Shown: piece by piece, positions 42,989 through 51,604 of the stretch
How the letters are laid out: the number at the start of each line of letters is the position of its first letter
Numbering within the stretch: position 1 is the stretch's first letter
Origin: Fidelibacterota bacterium
GTDB lineage: Bacteria; Pseudomonadota; Alphaproteobacteria; Rhodospirillales; Rhodospirillaceae
Direction: 5' to 3'
DNA: 62,247 nt
Assembly (NCBI GenBank): GCA_947476275.1
Contig: CANJPQ010000024.1
Coordinates: forward strand, 1-62,247
The notes under the pieces: model-generated
Seen by the model: only the letters and a program-made list of their open reading frames with translations
Database searches by the model: none
What the model was told of the DNA's origin: nothing
Made by a program: the position numbers and the translations under genes

Positions 42989-45385
42989 ATGGCCCTGCCG
43001 ACCCAAACCGAACTGAACACCCTCGCGATCCTCGAGAAACGCATCCTCTGGCTGGCGATGTGGATGATCCATCACGCCAATCACGTGCGCGAAAACCACG
43101 ACGGCGTGAAGGTCGGCGGACACCAGGCATCGAGCGCATCCCTCGCCACGGTATTGACCGCGCTGTACCTGCACACGCTGCGCCCGCAGGACCGCGTCGC
43201 CGTGAAGCCGCATGCGGGCCCGGTTTTCCACGCCATCCAGTATCTGCTCGGCAATCAGACGATCGAGCGCATGAAGAACTTCCGCGCGCTCGGCGGGGTA
43301 CAGCCATATCCGTCGCGCACCAAGGACAAGGCGGACGTGGACTTCTCGACCGGGTCCGTCGGCATGGGCGTGGCGGAAACGTTGTTCGCCTCCATCGTGC
43401 AGGACTACCTGAAACTTCACGACCTCACCGATGCCCGCGCACCCGACGGCCGCATGATCGCGCTGATGGGCGATGCGGAACTGGACGAAGGCAATATCTA
43501 CGAAGCCCTGATGGAGGGTTGGAAGCACGAGGTTCGGAACTGCTGGTGGATCGTGGACTACAACCGCCAAAGCCTGGACGGTGTCGTCAACGATCAGCTG
43601 TTCAAGCGCATCATCGGGTTCTTCGAGGCGGTCGACTGGAAGGTGACCGTGCTCAAACACGGCCTGAAGCAGGAAGCGATCTTCAAGACCGAGATCGGCC
43701 CGGCGCTGCGGCAGTGGATCGACGATTGCCCGAACCAGAAATATTCCGCGCTCACGTTCCAGGGCGGCAAGGGCTGGCGCGAAACGCTGAAGCACGACCT
43801 GAAGGATGCGCCCGGCCTCGATGACCTTTTGAATGGTCACGATGACGATGCGTTGCACGCGCTGATGACCAACCTCGGCGGCCATGACCTCGAGGCGATC
43901 CTGCGCGCATTCGAGGAAGCATCGTCATCCGACAAGCCGCACTGCTTCATCGCCTACACCATCAAGGGCTACGGACTTCCTTTGGCGGGCCACAAGGACA
44001 ACCACGCCGGCATCATGACCGAGGAGCAGATGGCGAAGTTCCGCCTTCAGATCGGTATTCCGGAAGGCAACGAATGGGAGCCGTTCGCGGGTCTCGGCGA
44101 GCAGGCCGATGTACTGAAACGCTTCCTGCAGACAGTGCCGTTCGCCGCCCGCGTGCCGCGCGAGAAGGCCAATCGCCCACCGGAGATGGTGAAGGTGCAC
44201 GAGCTTGCGGCGCCGACGGATCCTCGCAGTTCGACCCAAGTCGCTTTCGGCAAAATCATGAACGACCTCGGCCGCGGCGACACACCGCTGGCGTCACGCA
44301 TCGTCACCACCTCGCCGGACGTGACCGTCTCCACAAACCTCGGCGGCTGGGTCAATCAGCGCAGCCCGTTCCACATTACGCGGCGGGAGGACATCTTCCG
44401 CCAGATGCACGTGGCCTCGCCGCAGAAGTGGGCGCAAGACCCCAAGGGACAGCACATCGAACTGGGCATCGCCGAGAACAATCTGTTCCTGCTGCTGGGC
44501 GCATTGGGTTTGTCGGAAAGCCTGTTCGGTGCGCGCCTGCTGCCGGTCGGAACGTTGTACGATCCCTTCATCGCCCGCGGACTCGATGCGCTGACCTACG
44601 CCACCTATCAGGACGCACGCTTCATGCTGGTCGCCACGCCGTCGGGGATCACCCTCGGCCCGGAGGGCGGCGCACACCAATCGGTGTTCACGCCGCTGAT
44701 CGGCATGGGCCATGCCAACCTCGCCTCCTACGAACCGGCGTTCGCGGACGAACTCGCCGCGATCATGACCTGGGGCTTCGACTTCATGCAGCGCCCGGAC
44801 GGCAGCTCAATCTACTTGCGCCTGTCCACACGCCCGCTCGCCCAGCCGTCCCGCGCCATGACCGCCGACCTGCGCCGCGACATCTTGGCCGGCGCCTATT
44901 GGGCGAAGGAACCGGCACCGGGATCGGACTTCGCGCTGGCCTATTGCGGCGTGGTCGCCCCGGAAGCAATGGCCGCCTTCGAGATGATCGCCGAGGACTT
45001 GCCCGGCGCCGGCTTGCTCGCCATCACCTCGCCGGACCGGCTGCACGCCGGCTGGCGCGACGCGGCCCGCGCCCGACGCGGCGGCGATCGCCACGCCATG
45101 AGCCACATCGACCGCCTGCTCGCGGACCTCGCCCCCGGCGCCACGCTGGTCACCTTGCACGACGCCCATCCGGCCGCCCTGAGCTGGATTGGATCGGTGC
45201 GCGGACAGCGTTGCGAGCCGCTTGGCGTCGACCGCTTCGGCCAGGCCGGGGATATCGCCAGTCTCTATGCCGAGTACGGGATCGACACGGAAACTGCGGT
45301 CGATGCGGTGGCGGACGTTGTCGTCCGGTACATCCAGGGCTTGGCGGGGAGTCCTTCCCGCCGCGATCTCTTCGCGGCGGAATAG
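42989..45385 (+). CDS. Homodimeric E1-type 2-oxoacid dehydrogenase / transketolase-like TPP enzyme
   Basis: The 798-residue protein has the TPP motif GDAELDEGNIYEAL and WWIVDYNRQ (GDxx-N pattern), GGHQASSASLATVLTALY near the N-terminus, and central and C-terminal transketolase domains (DIFRQMHVASPQKW; IELGIAENNLFLLLGALG). Length and layout resemble the homodimeric pyruvate dehydrogenase E1 (AceE) and the MdeB ketobutyrate dehydrogenase, which also sits by an Lrp-type regulator in Pseudomonas. No E2 or E3 gene is adjacent. The E1 fold is clear; the substrate is uncertain. Confidence 0.78.
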   Translation: MALPTQTELNTLAILEKRILWLAMWMIHHANHVRENHDGVKVGGHQASSASLATVLTALYLHTLRPQDRVAVKPHAGPVFHAIQYLLGNQTIERMKNFRALGGVQPYPSRTKDKADVDFSTGSVGMGVAETLFASIVQDYLKLHDLTDARAPDGRMIALMGDAELDEGNIYEALMEGWKHEVRNCWWIVDYNRQSLDGVVNDQLFKRIIGFFEAVDWKVTVLKHGLKQEAIFKTEIGPALRQWIDDCPNQKYSALTFQGGKGWRETLKHDLKDAPGLDDLLNGHDDDALHALMTNLGGHDLEAILRAFEEASSSDKPHCFIAYTIKGYGLPLAGHKDNHAGIMTEEQMAKFRLQIGIPEGNEWEPFAGLGEQADVLKRFLQTVPFAARVPREKANRPPEMVKVHELAAPTDPRSSTQVAFGKIMNDLGRGDTPLASRIVTTSPDVTVSTNLGGWVNQRSPFHITRREDIFRQMHVASPQKWAQDPKGQHIELGIAENNLFLLLGALGLSESLFGARLLPVGTLYDPFIARGLDALTYATYQDARFMLVATPSGITLGPEGGAHQSVFTPLIGMGHANLASYEPAFADELAAIMTWGFDFMQRPDGSSIYLRLSTRPLAQPSRAMTADLRRDILAGAYWAKEPAPGSDFALAYCGVVAPEAMAAFEMIAEDLPGAGLLAITSPDRLHAGWRDAARARRGGDRHAMSHIDRLLADLAPGATLVTLHDAHPAALSWIGSVRGQRCEPLGVDRFGQAGDIASLYAEYGIDTETAVDAVADVVVRYIQGLAGSPSRRDLFAAE

Positions 45386-45470
45386 AAGGCCTCCCCTTGA
45401 AAAATTAGAGCACGTCCCGACCGGAAAACCGGTTCCCACTTTTCCGGGACGAGCGCTCGCGGCGGAATAG
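45373..45470. repeat. Palindromic alphaproteobacterial repeat flanked by 13-bp direct repeats
   Basis: The core at about 45407-45456 is an imperfect palindrome with ccggaaaaccggt and tttccgg arms; it resembles the dispersed GAGCATGATCC / CCGGAAAA-type palindromic elements of alphaproteobacterial genomes. It is framed by an exact 13-bp direct repeat, CGCGGCGGAATAG, at 45373-45385 and 45458-45470. The left copy contains the stop codon of the E1-like gene. The element could also work as a terminator. Confidence 0.65.
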
Positions 45471-45534
45471 GCCTTTTTTAACCGTTCGGGCGCAGGCTGA
45501 AGCACAGTAGGTGTGCTTTGCCAGGGCAACGAAC

Positions 45535-46254
45535 ATGAGCGCTTCTCTTCATCGACGGCCTGCGCTGCTGGGGGCGGCGTGCCTGATGCTCGCGGCCTGC
45601 GGCGACAACGGCGCGCGCGAAGTCAAATCCCTGAAGTCGCAGGTCCAGGACCGCTGGGGCGCGAAGGATTTCGCCAAGGGCTACGAACTGGCGCAGAAGG
45701 GTTTCGAGCTGTCGCGCAAAGTGAACGGCGACAAGCACGTAGACACCCTGTATTTCGCCCAGGCGGTCAGCGAGACCGCGTTGGGCGCGCGCAATTTCAG
45801 TGCGGCACGAAAAGCATTGAAGCTGGAGTTGGACTTGCGGGCCGGCGCCGGTCAGTCCGAAGAGAAACTGCAAAAGCAGCGCACGCGACTCATCAAGCTC
45901 GCGGAAGAAAGCGGCGACAAGACCACCGCCATTGCGCAGACCGTCATCATCGCCAAGGCGATCAAGATGGGCGCTGGCAAGGATCCGCAGCCGACCTATA
46001 AGCCCGATGAATCACCCTACCCGATCGCGCTTGCCAAGGACCGCGTCGAAGGCGACGTCGACCTGGGCTTCAGCCTCGACGCCGACGGCAAACCCAGCGG
46101 CGTCAAGGTGATCAAGGCGACCCCGCGCAATGTGTTCGACCAGGCCGCGATCGATCACCTGCAGAAGTGGCGTTTCACGCCGTATATCGAGAACGGCCAG
46201 CCGGTGTCCTCCACCGGCCACCACTATCTGCTCGGCTTCCGCATGACGCGCTAG
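45535..46254 (+). CDS. Lipoprotein with a TonB C-terminal domain
   Basis: The start is ATG 45535. The 239-residue product has a lipobox (LMLAAC) after a short signal, so it should be lipidated at the Cys near residue 20. A helical segment of about 100 residues (RWGAKDFAKGYELAQKGF and repeats of similar helices) resembles TPR-like hairpins. The last 90 residues read VDLGFSLDADGKPSGVKVIKATP, then FDQAAIDHLQKWRFTPYI, the TonB C-terminal (PF03544-like) fold. Normal TonB has an uncleaved membrane anchor and a Pro-rich spacer; both are absent. Confidence 0.75.
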   Translation: MSASLHRRPALLGAACLMLAACGDNGAREVKSLKSQVQDRWGAKDFAKGYELAQKGFELSRKVNGDKHVDTLYFAQAVSETALGARNFSAARKALKLELDLRAGAGQSEEKLQKQRTRLIKLAEESGDKTTAIAQTVIIAKAIKMGAGKDPQPTYKPDESPYPIALAKDRVEGDVDLGFSLDADGKPSGVKVIKATPRNVFDQAAIDHLQKWRFTPYIENGQPVSSTGHHYLLGFRMTR

Positions 46255-46268
46255 CGCGCGATCCCGCT

Positions 46269-47009
46269 TCAGGCCGCGGCGAGACGTGAGTCCGGTCGCG
46301 GCGACCAGGTGTTGAACGTGAAGCCGCCCCAGATCAGCATCAGCCCCAGGCATTCGCCAATATAGAGCATCTCGGTGATGCCGAGTTTGGCGAAGCCGCC
46401 GCCGATGCCCGGCAGCAGCGAGCCGAGCACGATCAGCGAGTTGCCGATCACGCGGCGCTTGGCCGCGTCGGTGTTCTCCTTCGACCAGCGCAGGATGCTG
46501 TAGATCGCGCCGCCGGCGAGGCACACCGTCGCATATCCGTTCACGAGGATCGTAGAGAGCCGCGCCCAGTTCCAGGCTAGGATGCCGCCGGACGGGCGGT
46601 GCGCCTCGAGGGAACCGGGGATCACCGGCGAGATGATGATCAGCGCGGAGACCGCCAGCACGAACGGCAGGGTGATCATGGTCACCCGGTCGGCGAGCTT
46701 GCGCGGCATCAGCAAATACAACGACCCCTGCGCCAGCGGATAGCCGGTCAGCACCGCACCGACGATGAACCACGCCTTCGTCAGCACCACGCTATTGCCG
46801 AACACGGTGATGGACGCGGCCAATCCAGTCCCTGTGCCGTAGACCCACATGCCCAGACCCCACCACAGCAGGTGCGTGGCCGAGGGTTTGTGGCGGAAGC
46901 GCTGCAGCAGCACCAAGCCGAACGCGGCGCTCAATAGCGTGGTGAGGATCGGCACGTACAAGACAGGCTGAACACCGGGATCTGAAGAATACATCGTCAT
47001 TACCCCCAA
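46269..47009 (-). CDS. Polytopic membrane protein, unknown function
   Basis: About 246 residues (starts possible at 47009, 47000 or 46994) with seven hydrophobic segments, including VPILTTLLSAAFGLVLLQRF, GMWVYGTGTGLAASITVF and GNSLIVLGSLLPGIGGGFAKLG. Charged residues are few and lie in loops (RKLADRV, RWSKENTDAAKRR). No family is recognised; a seven-helix sensor-like membrane domain is the best description. It faces convergently into the TonB-domain lipoprotein gene (14-bp gap) and is separated by 142 bp from an AbrB-type transporter gene. Confidence 0.65.
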   Translation of the reverse strand: MGVMTMYSSDPGVQPVLYVPILTTLLSAAFGLVLLQRFRHKPSATHLLWWGLGMWVYGTGTGLAASITVFGNSVVLTKAWFIVGAVLTGYPLAQGSLYLLMPRKLADRVTMITLPFVLAVSALIIISPVIPGSLEAHRPSGGILAWNWARLSTILVNGYATVCLAGGAIYSILRWSKENTDAAKRRVIGNSLIVLGSLLPGIGGGFAKLGITEMLYIGECLGLMLIWGGFTFNTWSPRPDSRLAAA

Positions 47010-47151
47010 TATTATTGGTTTCGACTAGCACATGAACTTTACGCAATATTCGCGCCGTTCTCAAGTCCGTTAGGACTCGCAACCAGTTGCGACTGGTTCG
47101 CAAATGAAATCCAGGGAGCGGGCCTGGGAGCGGCGCTGGGGGATGGCCCGA

Positions 47152-48246
47152 TCAGGCCTTGGCGCGGCGCGTCATCCGCAGGAACAGCTTGGCGCCGACC
47201 GGCAGCAGCGTAACCAAGATGGCGATCCGCAGCAGGTGGTGCACCGCCACGAACGTCGGATCGATGTCGAAGGCCATGGCGATCATGCACATCTCCGCCA
47301 CACCGCCCGGCGTGAAGGAGATCAGCGAGGTCAGATACGGCGTTCCGGTCAGGGCGCTGGCCACGCCAGCAAAGGCCGCGGACACCGCGATCACCACGCC
47401 GGTCGCGACGACGGCGTGGCGGCTGACCCGGAAGAAGGTCGCCGCACTCGCGATGGCGAAGCGCGAGCCGATCGATGAGCCCAGGATCCATAGCGAAGCC
47501 TGGAACAGCGGATCCGGCGCGTGCCACGTCACCACACCCGCCAAGTAAAGCGCTGCGGTGACGATCATGGCCGTGGCCATGGCGACGGCCGGCAGGTTGA
47601 GCGCCTGGGCGATCCCGAAGCCGATCGCTGCCGCGCCAATCAGCCAGAGGCCTTGCGGTGAAAAGGTGCCCGATTCAATCGCGGCAACCTGGACCGCCTC
47701 CGGATGGCCGACGAGCGCGGCGACAATGTTCGGCAGCACCAGCACCACCAGCATCGCGCGCAAGCCTTGCGCCAACGTGATGAGCCGTTCGTCGCCGCCG
47801 GACGCACCGCCGACGATCACCATGGCCGTCAGCGTGCCGGGCGCGCCGGAAAAGATCGCCGTGGCTTGGTCGAAGCCCGCGTAGCGCCGGAAATATTCCG
47901 AGGCGATCAGCGTCACCAACGGGATGAACACGAACATCAGGCACAGGCTGCCTGCCCAGGCCGCCAACCGATCGAGCATGTCCGGCGAGAACGACGCGCC
48001 CAGGAACACACCCACGACGGAGATGACGATCACGCGTACCGTATGCGGGATTGCCACCGGCCACCCGCGTACCGCGGCGATGGTGTTGGCGACAATTGCT
48101 CCCAACATCCACGGCAGCGGCACATGCAGCAATGCGAATAGCGCACCGCCCGCACCACCCAATGCCAGCGACAGCGCAATCGGCGCGAGGCCATGACGCA
48201 GCAAAGGCGGCTCAGCTGGCGGTGAAACAGGACTTGGGGACGACAC
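47152..48246 (-). CDS. AbrB-family (PF05145-type) membrane protein, putative transporter
   Basis: A 364-residue protein with about ten helices in two similar halves. Each half carries a motif of the sort LHVPLPWMLGAIVANT (first) and LNLPAVAMATAMIVTAALY (second), and the second half has FSGAPGTLTAMVIVGGASGGDERLI. These mark the AbrB/ammonia-monooxygenase-like family, whose transport role is not settled. The name does not mean the DNA-binding AbrB. It overlaps nothing; the small secreted protein gene begins 15 bp downstream in the same operon direction. Confidence 0.82.
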   Translation of the reverse strand: MSSPSPVSPPAEPPLLRHGLAPIALSLALGGAGGALFALLHVPLPWMLGAIVANTIAAVRGWPVAIPHTVRVIVISVVGVFLGASFSPDMLDRLAAWAGSLCLMFVFIPLVTLIASEYFRRYAGFDQATAIFSGAPGTLTAMVIVGGASGGDERLITLAQGLRAMLVVLVLPNIVAALVGHPEAVQVAAIESGTFSPQGLWLIGAAAIGFGIAQALNLPAVAMATAMIVTAALYLAGVVTWHAPDPLFQASLWILGSSIGSRFAIASAATFFRVSRHAVVATGVVIAVSAAFAGVASALTGTPYLTSLISFTPGGVAEMCMIAMAFDIDPTFVAVHHLLRIAILVTLLPVGAKLFLRMTRRAKA

Positions 48247-48261
48247 GATACTGCGCGACGC

Positions 48262-48567
48262 CTACTGCGCCTGTTGCAAGCAATAGGTCGCGATGCCGGT
48301 GACCTTGGCCATCACGGCATCGGGCGGCGCTTTGTTTTCGATGCTGGCCTGGGCGTAGGCCATCATCTCCTCCGATGTCAGGCGCGACATGGTCTGCGAC
48401 GAAAGGCAGGAGCACAGCTTGGTGTGATCGCCGGAAACGTCGCCGGGCGTCTGATCGAGCACGCCGGTGCAGATCGCGGAAAGGTCGGTGCTGGTTGTGG
48501 GCGACGTGGTCTGGGCGAGCGCAGGGGCAGAAAGCGCAAGCAGGATGACGATCGCAGACCGCATCAC
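48262..48567 (-). CDS. Small exported protein with conserved cysteines, unknown function
   Basis: The 101-residue protein begins with a signal peptide (MMRSAIVILLALSAPALAQ). The mature 80 residues have four Cys (AICTGVL, KLCSCLS, TYCLQQ) in a helical, Asp/Glu/Ser/Thr-rich context that suggests one or two disulfides. It precedes the AbrB-type gene (transcription order), with 15 bp between them. The family is not recognised. Signal peptide and frame are well supported. Confidence 0.65.
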   Translation of the reverse strand: MMRSAIVILLALSAPALAQTTSPTTSTDLSAICTGVLDQTPGDVSGDHTKLCSCLSSQTMSRLTSEEMMAYAQASIENKAPPDAVMAKVTGIATYCLQQAQ

Positions 48568-48595
48568 GCACTCCCGAAAAAAACAGACGATGGAC

Positions 48596-49057
48596 TCAAG
48601 CTGCCTGGGCTTCGCTCTGCGTCAGCAGCAAATAGAGGCCGTCGGCGGTCTTCGCACCGCGCAGCTTCTCGCAGGTGGCGGCATCGCGCAACAGGCGCGA
48701 CACGCGCGCGAGCGCCTTGAGATGATCCGCGCCTGCGGCTTCAGGCGCCAGCAGCAGGAACACCAGATCCACCGGCTGTTCGTCGATCGAATCAAAGTCG
48801 ATGGGCCTATCAATGCGGGCGAACACGCCGTACAGGCGGGTCAGTTCCGAGAGCTTGCCGTGCGGAATCGCGATGCCGTTGCCGACACCCGTCGTGCCCA
48901 GCCGTTCGCGTTCCAACAGCGTCTCGAAAATTTTGCGTTCGTTCACGCCGGTCACCGTCGCCGCATGGCGCGCCAATTCCTGGAGCGCCTGCTTCTTACT
49001 GGTGACCTTCAAGCCCGCAATCACGGCTTCAGGCTGAAGGATGTCTCTAACTTCCAT
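48596..49057 (-). CDS. ptsN: PTS nitrogen-regulatory EIIA component
   Basis: A 153-residue EIIA-Ntr protein with the phosphorylated His in GVGNGIAIPHGKLSEL and the family pattern LQELARHAATVTG and LVFLLLAPEAAGADHL. It is phosphorylated by the NPr/EI-Ntr relay and affects nitrogen, potassium and envelope control. It lies downstream of rpoN in the same direction, as in most proteobacteria, but the usual hpf gene between them is missing and replaced by a 254-bp gap. Confidence 0.93.
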   Translation of the reverse strand: MEVRDILQPEAVIAGLKVTSKKQALQELARHAATVTGVNERKIFETLLERERLGTTGVGNGIAIPHGKLSELTRLYGVFARIDRPIDFDSIDEQPVDLVFLLLAPEAAGADHLKALARVSRLLRDAATCEKLRGAKTADGLYLLLTQSEAQAA

Positions 49058-49311
49058 TACGCGACACCAAGCACTGCCCCGGTGACCTGCTCATGTTGGT
49101 GCGTCCACGATCTCCAGCCAGCGATTGTCATAACTCGCGGCGAGGGACGGGGTTCCAACGCGATCGGTCTTATTCCTGTGTGATATCCGTTGCAGAGCTG
49201 CGAGGGGCTTTTTCATCAAGCGCAGTTCGCAGCTTCCCGCCCAAAAAAGGTGGCGGAACATAGGCGCGAGGATAACCCAAGTCAAGTGACAGCCGGAAGG
49301 CCCTAAGGCCT

Positions 49312-50826
49312 TCAGACTCCATGTAATTCGCCCATTTTTTCGCGTCGGCGGCGAGCCGATGACGGGATGTTGAGCGCGTCGCGATACTTCGCCACCGTGC
49401 GGCGCGCCACCTCAATTCCCTCACCGCGCAGCAACTCGACCAGGCGGTCGTCGGATAACACGGCCGTGGCCGGCTCGCCGTCGATGAGCACCTTGATGCG
49501 ATGGCGCACGGACGCCGAGGAATGCGCTTCCGCCCCGCTGGACGATGGCAACCCTTGTGTGAAGAAGAACTTCAGTTCGTACACGCCGCGCGGCGTGGAG
49601 AGGTACTTGTTGGTGGTCACGCGGCTGACGGTGCTTTCGTGCATCTCGATCGCTTCGGCGACGTCGCGCAACACCAGCGGGCGCAAGTGCTCGATGCCAT
49701 GACGGAAGAAGCCGTCCTGCTGCTTCACGATCTCGATAGCCACCTTGAGGATGGTCTCGGCGCGTTGGTTGAGGGCCTTCACCAACCAGTTGGCCGATTG
49801 TAGGCGCTCCGACATGAACGACTTGTCCGCCTTGCTGGAGCCGCGCGTCACTTCCGCGTAGTAGGCGTGATTCACCAGCACCCGCGGCAGGGTCTGCGGG
49901 TTGAGCTCGATGCGCCAGCCGCCGTTCGGCTGCGCGGTCATCATCACGTCGGGGATCACACTCAGATCGAACGTGCGCTCGAACTTTAAGGCAGGCTTGG
50001 GATCGAGCGCGCGGATCTCCGCGACCATATCCCGCAAATCTTCCGGGGACACGGCGCAGACATCGCACAGCTTGCGCATGTCCCGCGCCGCCAGCAGATC
50101 GAGCCGGCTCAGCAGGGCGGCCATGGCGGGATCGAAGCGGTTGCGGTCTTCGAGTTGCAGGCGCAGGCATTCGGCAAGATTGCGCGCGAAGATGCCCGCC
50201 GGGTCGAGCTTCTGCAGACGCGCGAGCACGCCTTCGACGACCTTCAGCTCCGCCCCGAGCTGCGCCGCCGCCTCCGCCAGATCGATGGCGAGATAGCCGC
50301 TCTCGTCGAGCTGATCGATCAGGAACATGCCGATGGCGCGTTCAGCCGGCTGATGGAACGTCAGCGCGGCTTGCTGCATGAGGTGGCTGCGCAGGTCGGG
50401 CGCTTCGGCAGCGGTACGATCGAAATCCGCCATCGCGCCTTCGCCGGCGCTGTTCGACCACGAATCGCTCAGCATGCCCACGCTGTCGGGCGTCGAGAGC
50501 GCGTCCATACCGTCGTCGGACAGTGCGGAATCGTTGGTGACCACCTCGGATGATACATCGAGGGGACGCTCCGTGTCGCCGTCGGGTGAGTCGATCAGGA
50601 CGATGCTGTCGTCGCCGCGGTCATCGGCGTTGCCGGCGGCCTCGGCGAGAATGCTGCTTTCGCCGCCCTCGTCGAGTTCGAGCAGCGGATTGGATTCCAG
50701 CTCCGACACCAGATACGTCGAGAGCTCCACCGAGGACAGCTGCAGGAGCTTGATCGCCTGCTGCAGCTGCGGCGTGATGACGAGGCTCTGCGATTGCCTC
50801 AGATCAAGACGCGGTGTGAGACCCAT
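49312..50826 (-). CDS. rpoN: RNA polymerase sigma-54 factor
   Basis: A 504-residue sigma-54. It begins with the activator-binding region (LDLRQSQSLVITPQLQQAIKLLQLS in outline), has an acidic linker, the core-binding domain (DLRSHLMQQAALTFHQPAERAIG) and the RpoN box near the C-terminus (ARRTVAKYRDALNIPSS). Directly downstream of lptB (two-base gap), an order common to many proteobacteria. All domains are intact. Confidence 0.96.
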   Translation of the reverse strand: MGLTPRLDLRQSQSLVITPQLQQAIKLLQLSSVELSTYLVSELESNPLLELDEGGESSILAEAAGNADDRGDDSIVLIDSPDGDTERPLDVSSEVVTNDSALSDDGMDALSTPDSVGMLSDSWSNSAGEGAMADFDRTAAEAPDLRSHLMQQAALTFHQPAERAIGMFLIDQLDESGYLAIDLAEAAAQLGAELKVVEGVLARLQKLDPAGIFARNLAECLRLQLEDRNRFDPAMAALLSRLDLLAARDMRKLCDVCAVSPEDLRDMVAEIRALDPKPALKFERTFDLSVIPDVMMTAQPNGGWRIELNPQTLPRVLVNHAYYAEVTRGSSKADKSFMSERLQSANWLVKALNQRAETILKVAIEIVKQQDGFFRHGIEHLRPLVLRDVAEAIEMHESTVSRVTTNKYLSTPRGVYELKFFFTQGLPSSSGAEAHSSASVRHRIKVLIDGEPATAVLSDDRLVELLRGEGIEVARRTVAKYRDALNIPSSARRRREKMGELHGV

Positions 50827-50828
50827 GG

Positions 50829-51599
50829 CTAGAGGCTGAAGCGCTCCCCGAGGTAGACACGGCGCACGCCCTCGTGGGCGACGATCTCCGAGGGTCGGCC
50901 CTCGAACAGCACCGAGCCTTCATGAAGGATGTAGGCGCGGTCGATGATGTCGAGCGTTTCGCGAACGTTGTGATCGGTGATCAGCACGCCGAGCCCGCGA
51001 TCCTTCAGGTGCGACACCATCTCGCGGATCTCGCCGACCGCAATGGGATCGATGCCGGCGAGCGGTTCGTCGAGCAGGATGAAACTCGGCCGCGAGGCCA
51101 AAGCGCGCGCGATCTCGCAGCGGCGGCGTTCGCCGCCGGACAACGCGAGCGCCGGCGAGCGGCGCAAGTGTGCGATCGAGAATTCCTGCAGCAACGCATC
51201 GACCAGTGTGTCCTGCGCCGCCTTGTCCGGCTCCACCACTTCGGCGACCGCGCGGATATTGCCTTCGACCGTCATGCCGCGAAAGATCGAGGCTTCCTGC
51301 GGCAGATAGCCGATGCCCAGCCGCGCCCGCCGATACATCGGCAGGAGCGTGATGTCCTGGCCGTCGAGCATGATCTTGCCGACGTCCGGACTGATCAACC
51401 CGGTGACGCAGTAGAACGATGTGGTCTTGCCGGCTCCGTTGGGGCCGAGCAAGCCGACGGCTTCGCCGCGCTGAACGGACAGGCTCACGTCGCGCAGCAC
51501 GGGGCGCGTCTTGAAGGTCTTGCCGAGATGCAACACCGCAAGCCCTGTGTCGGGGCCGTTGTCGGTGGCTTTGGGGGTTTGGAGAGCGGTGACGGCCAT
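50829..51599 (-). CDS. lptB: LPS transport ABC ATPase
   Basis: A 256-residue ATPase: Walker A GPNGAGKTTSFY, YLPQEASIFRGMTVEGNI, signature LALSGGERRRCEIARAL, Walker B FILLDEPLAGIDPIA and the H-loop VLITDHNVRETLDI. These are the LptB-specific sequences. It powers LPS export with LptFG. It lies between lptA and rpoN in a standard envelope gene order. It could also serve the lone LptG-like permease of the sphingolipid locus. Confidence 0.96.
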   Translation of the reverse strand: MAVTALQTPKATDNGPDTGLAVLHLGKTFKTRPVLRDVSLSVQRGEAVGLLGPNGAGKTTSFYCVTGLISPDVGKIMLDGQDITLLPMYRRARLGIGYLPQEASIFRGMTVEGNIRAVAEVVEPDKAAQDTLVDALLQEFSIAHLRRSPALALSGGERRRCEIARALASRPSFILLDEPLAGIDPIAVGEIREMVSHLKDRGLGVLITDHNVRETLDIIDRAYILHEGSVLFEGRPSEIVAHEGVRRVYLGERFSL

Positions 51600-51604
51600 G
51601 GGCG

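Noticed and set aside
49170-49424. Hibernation-promoting factor gene between rpoN and ptsN
   Set aside because: The only frame there overlaps the end of rpoN and has no hpf-like sequence.
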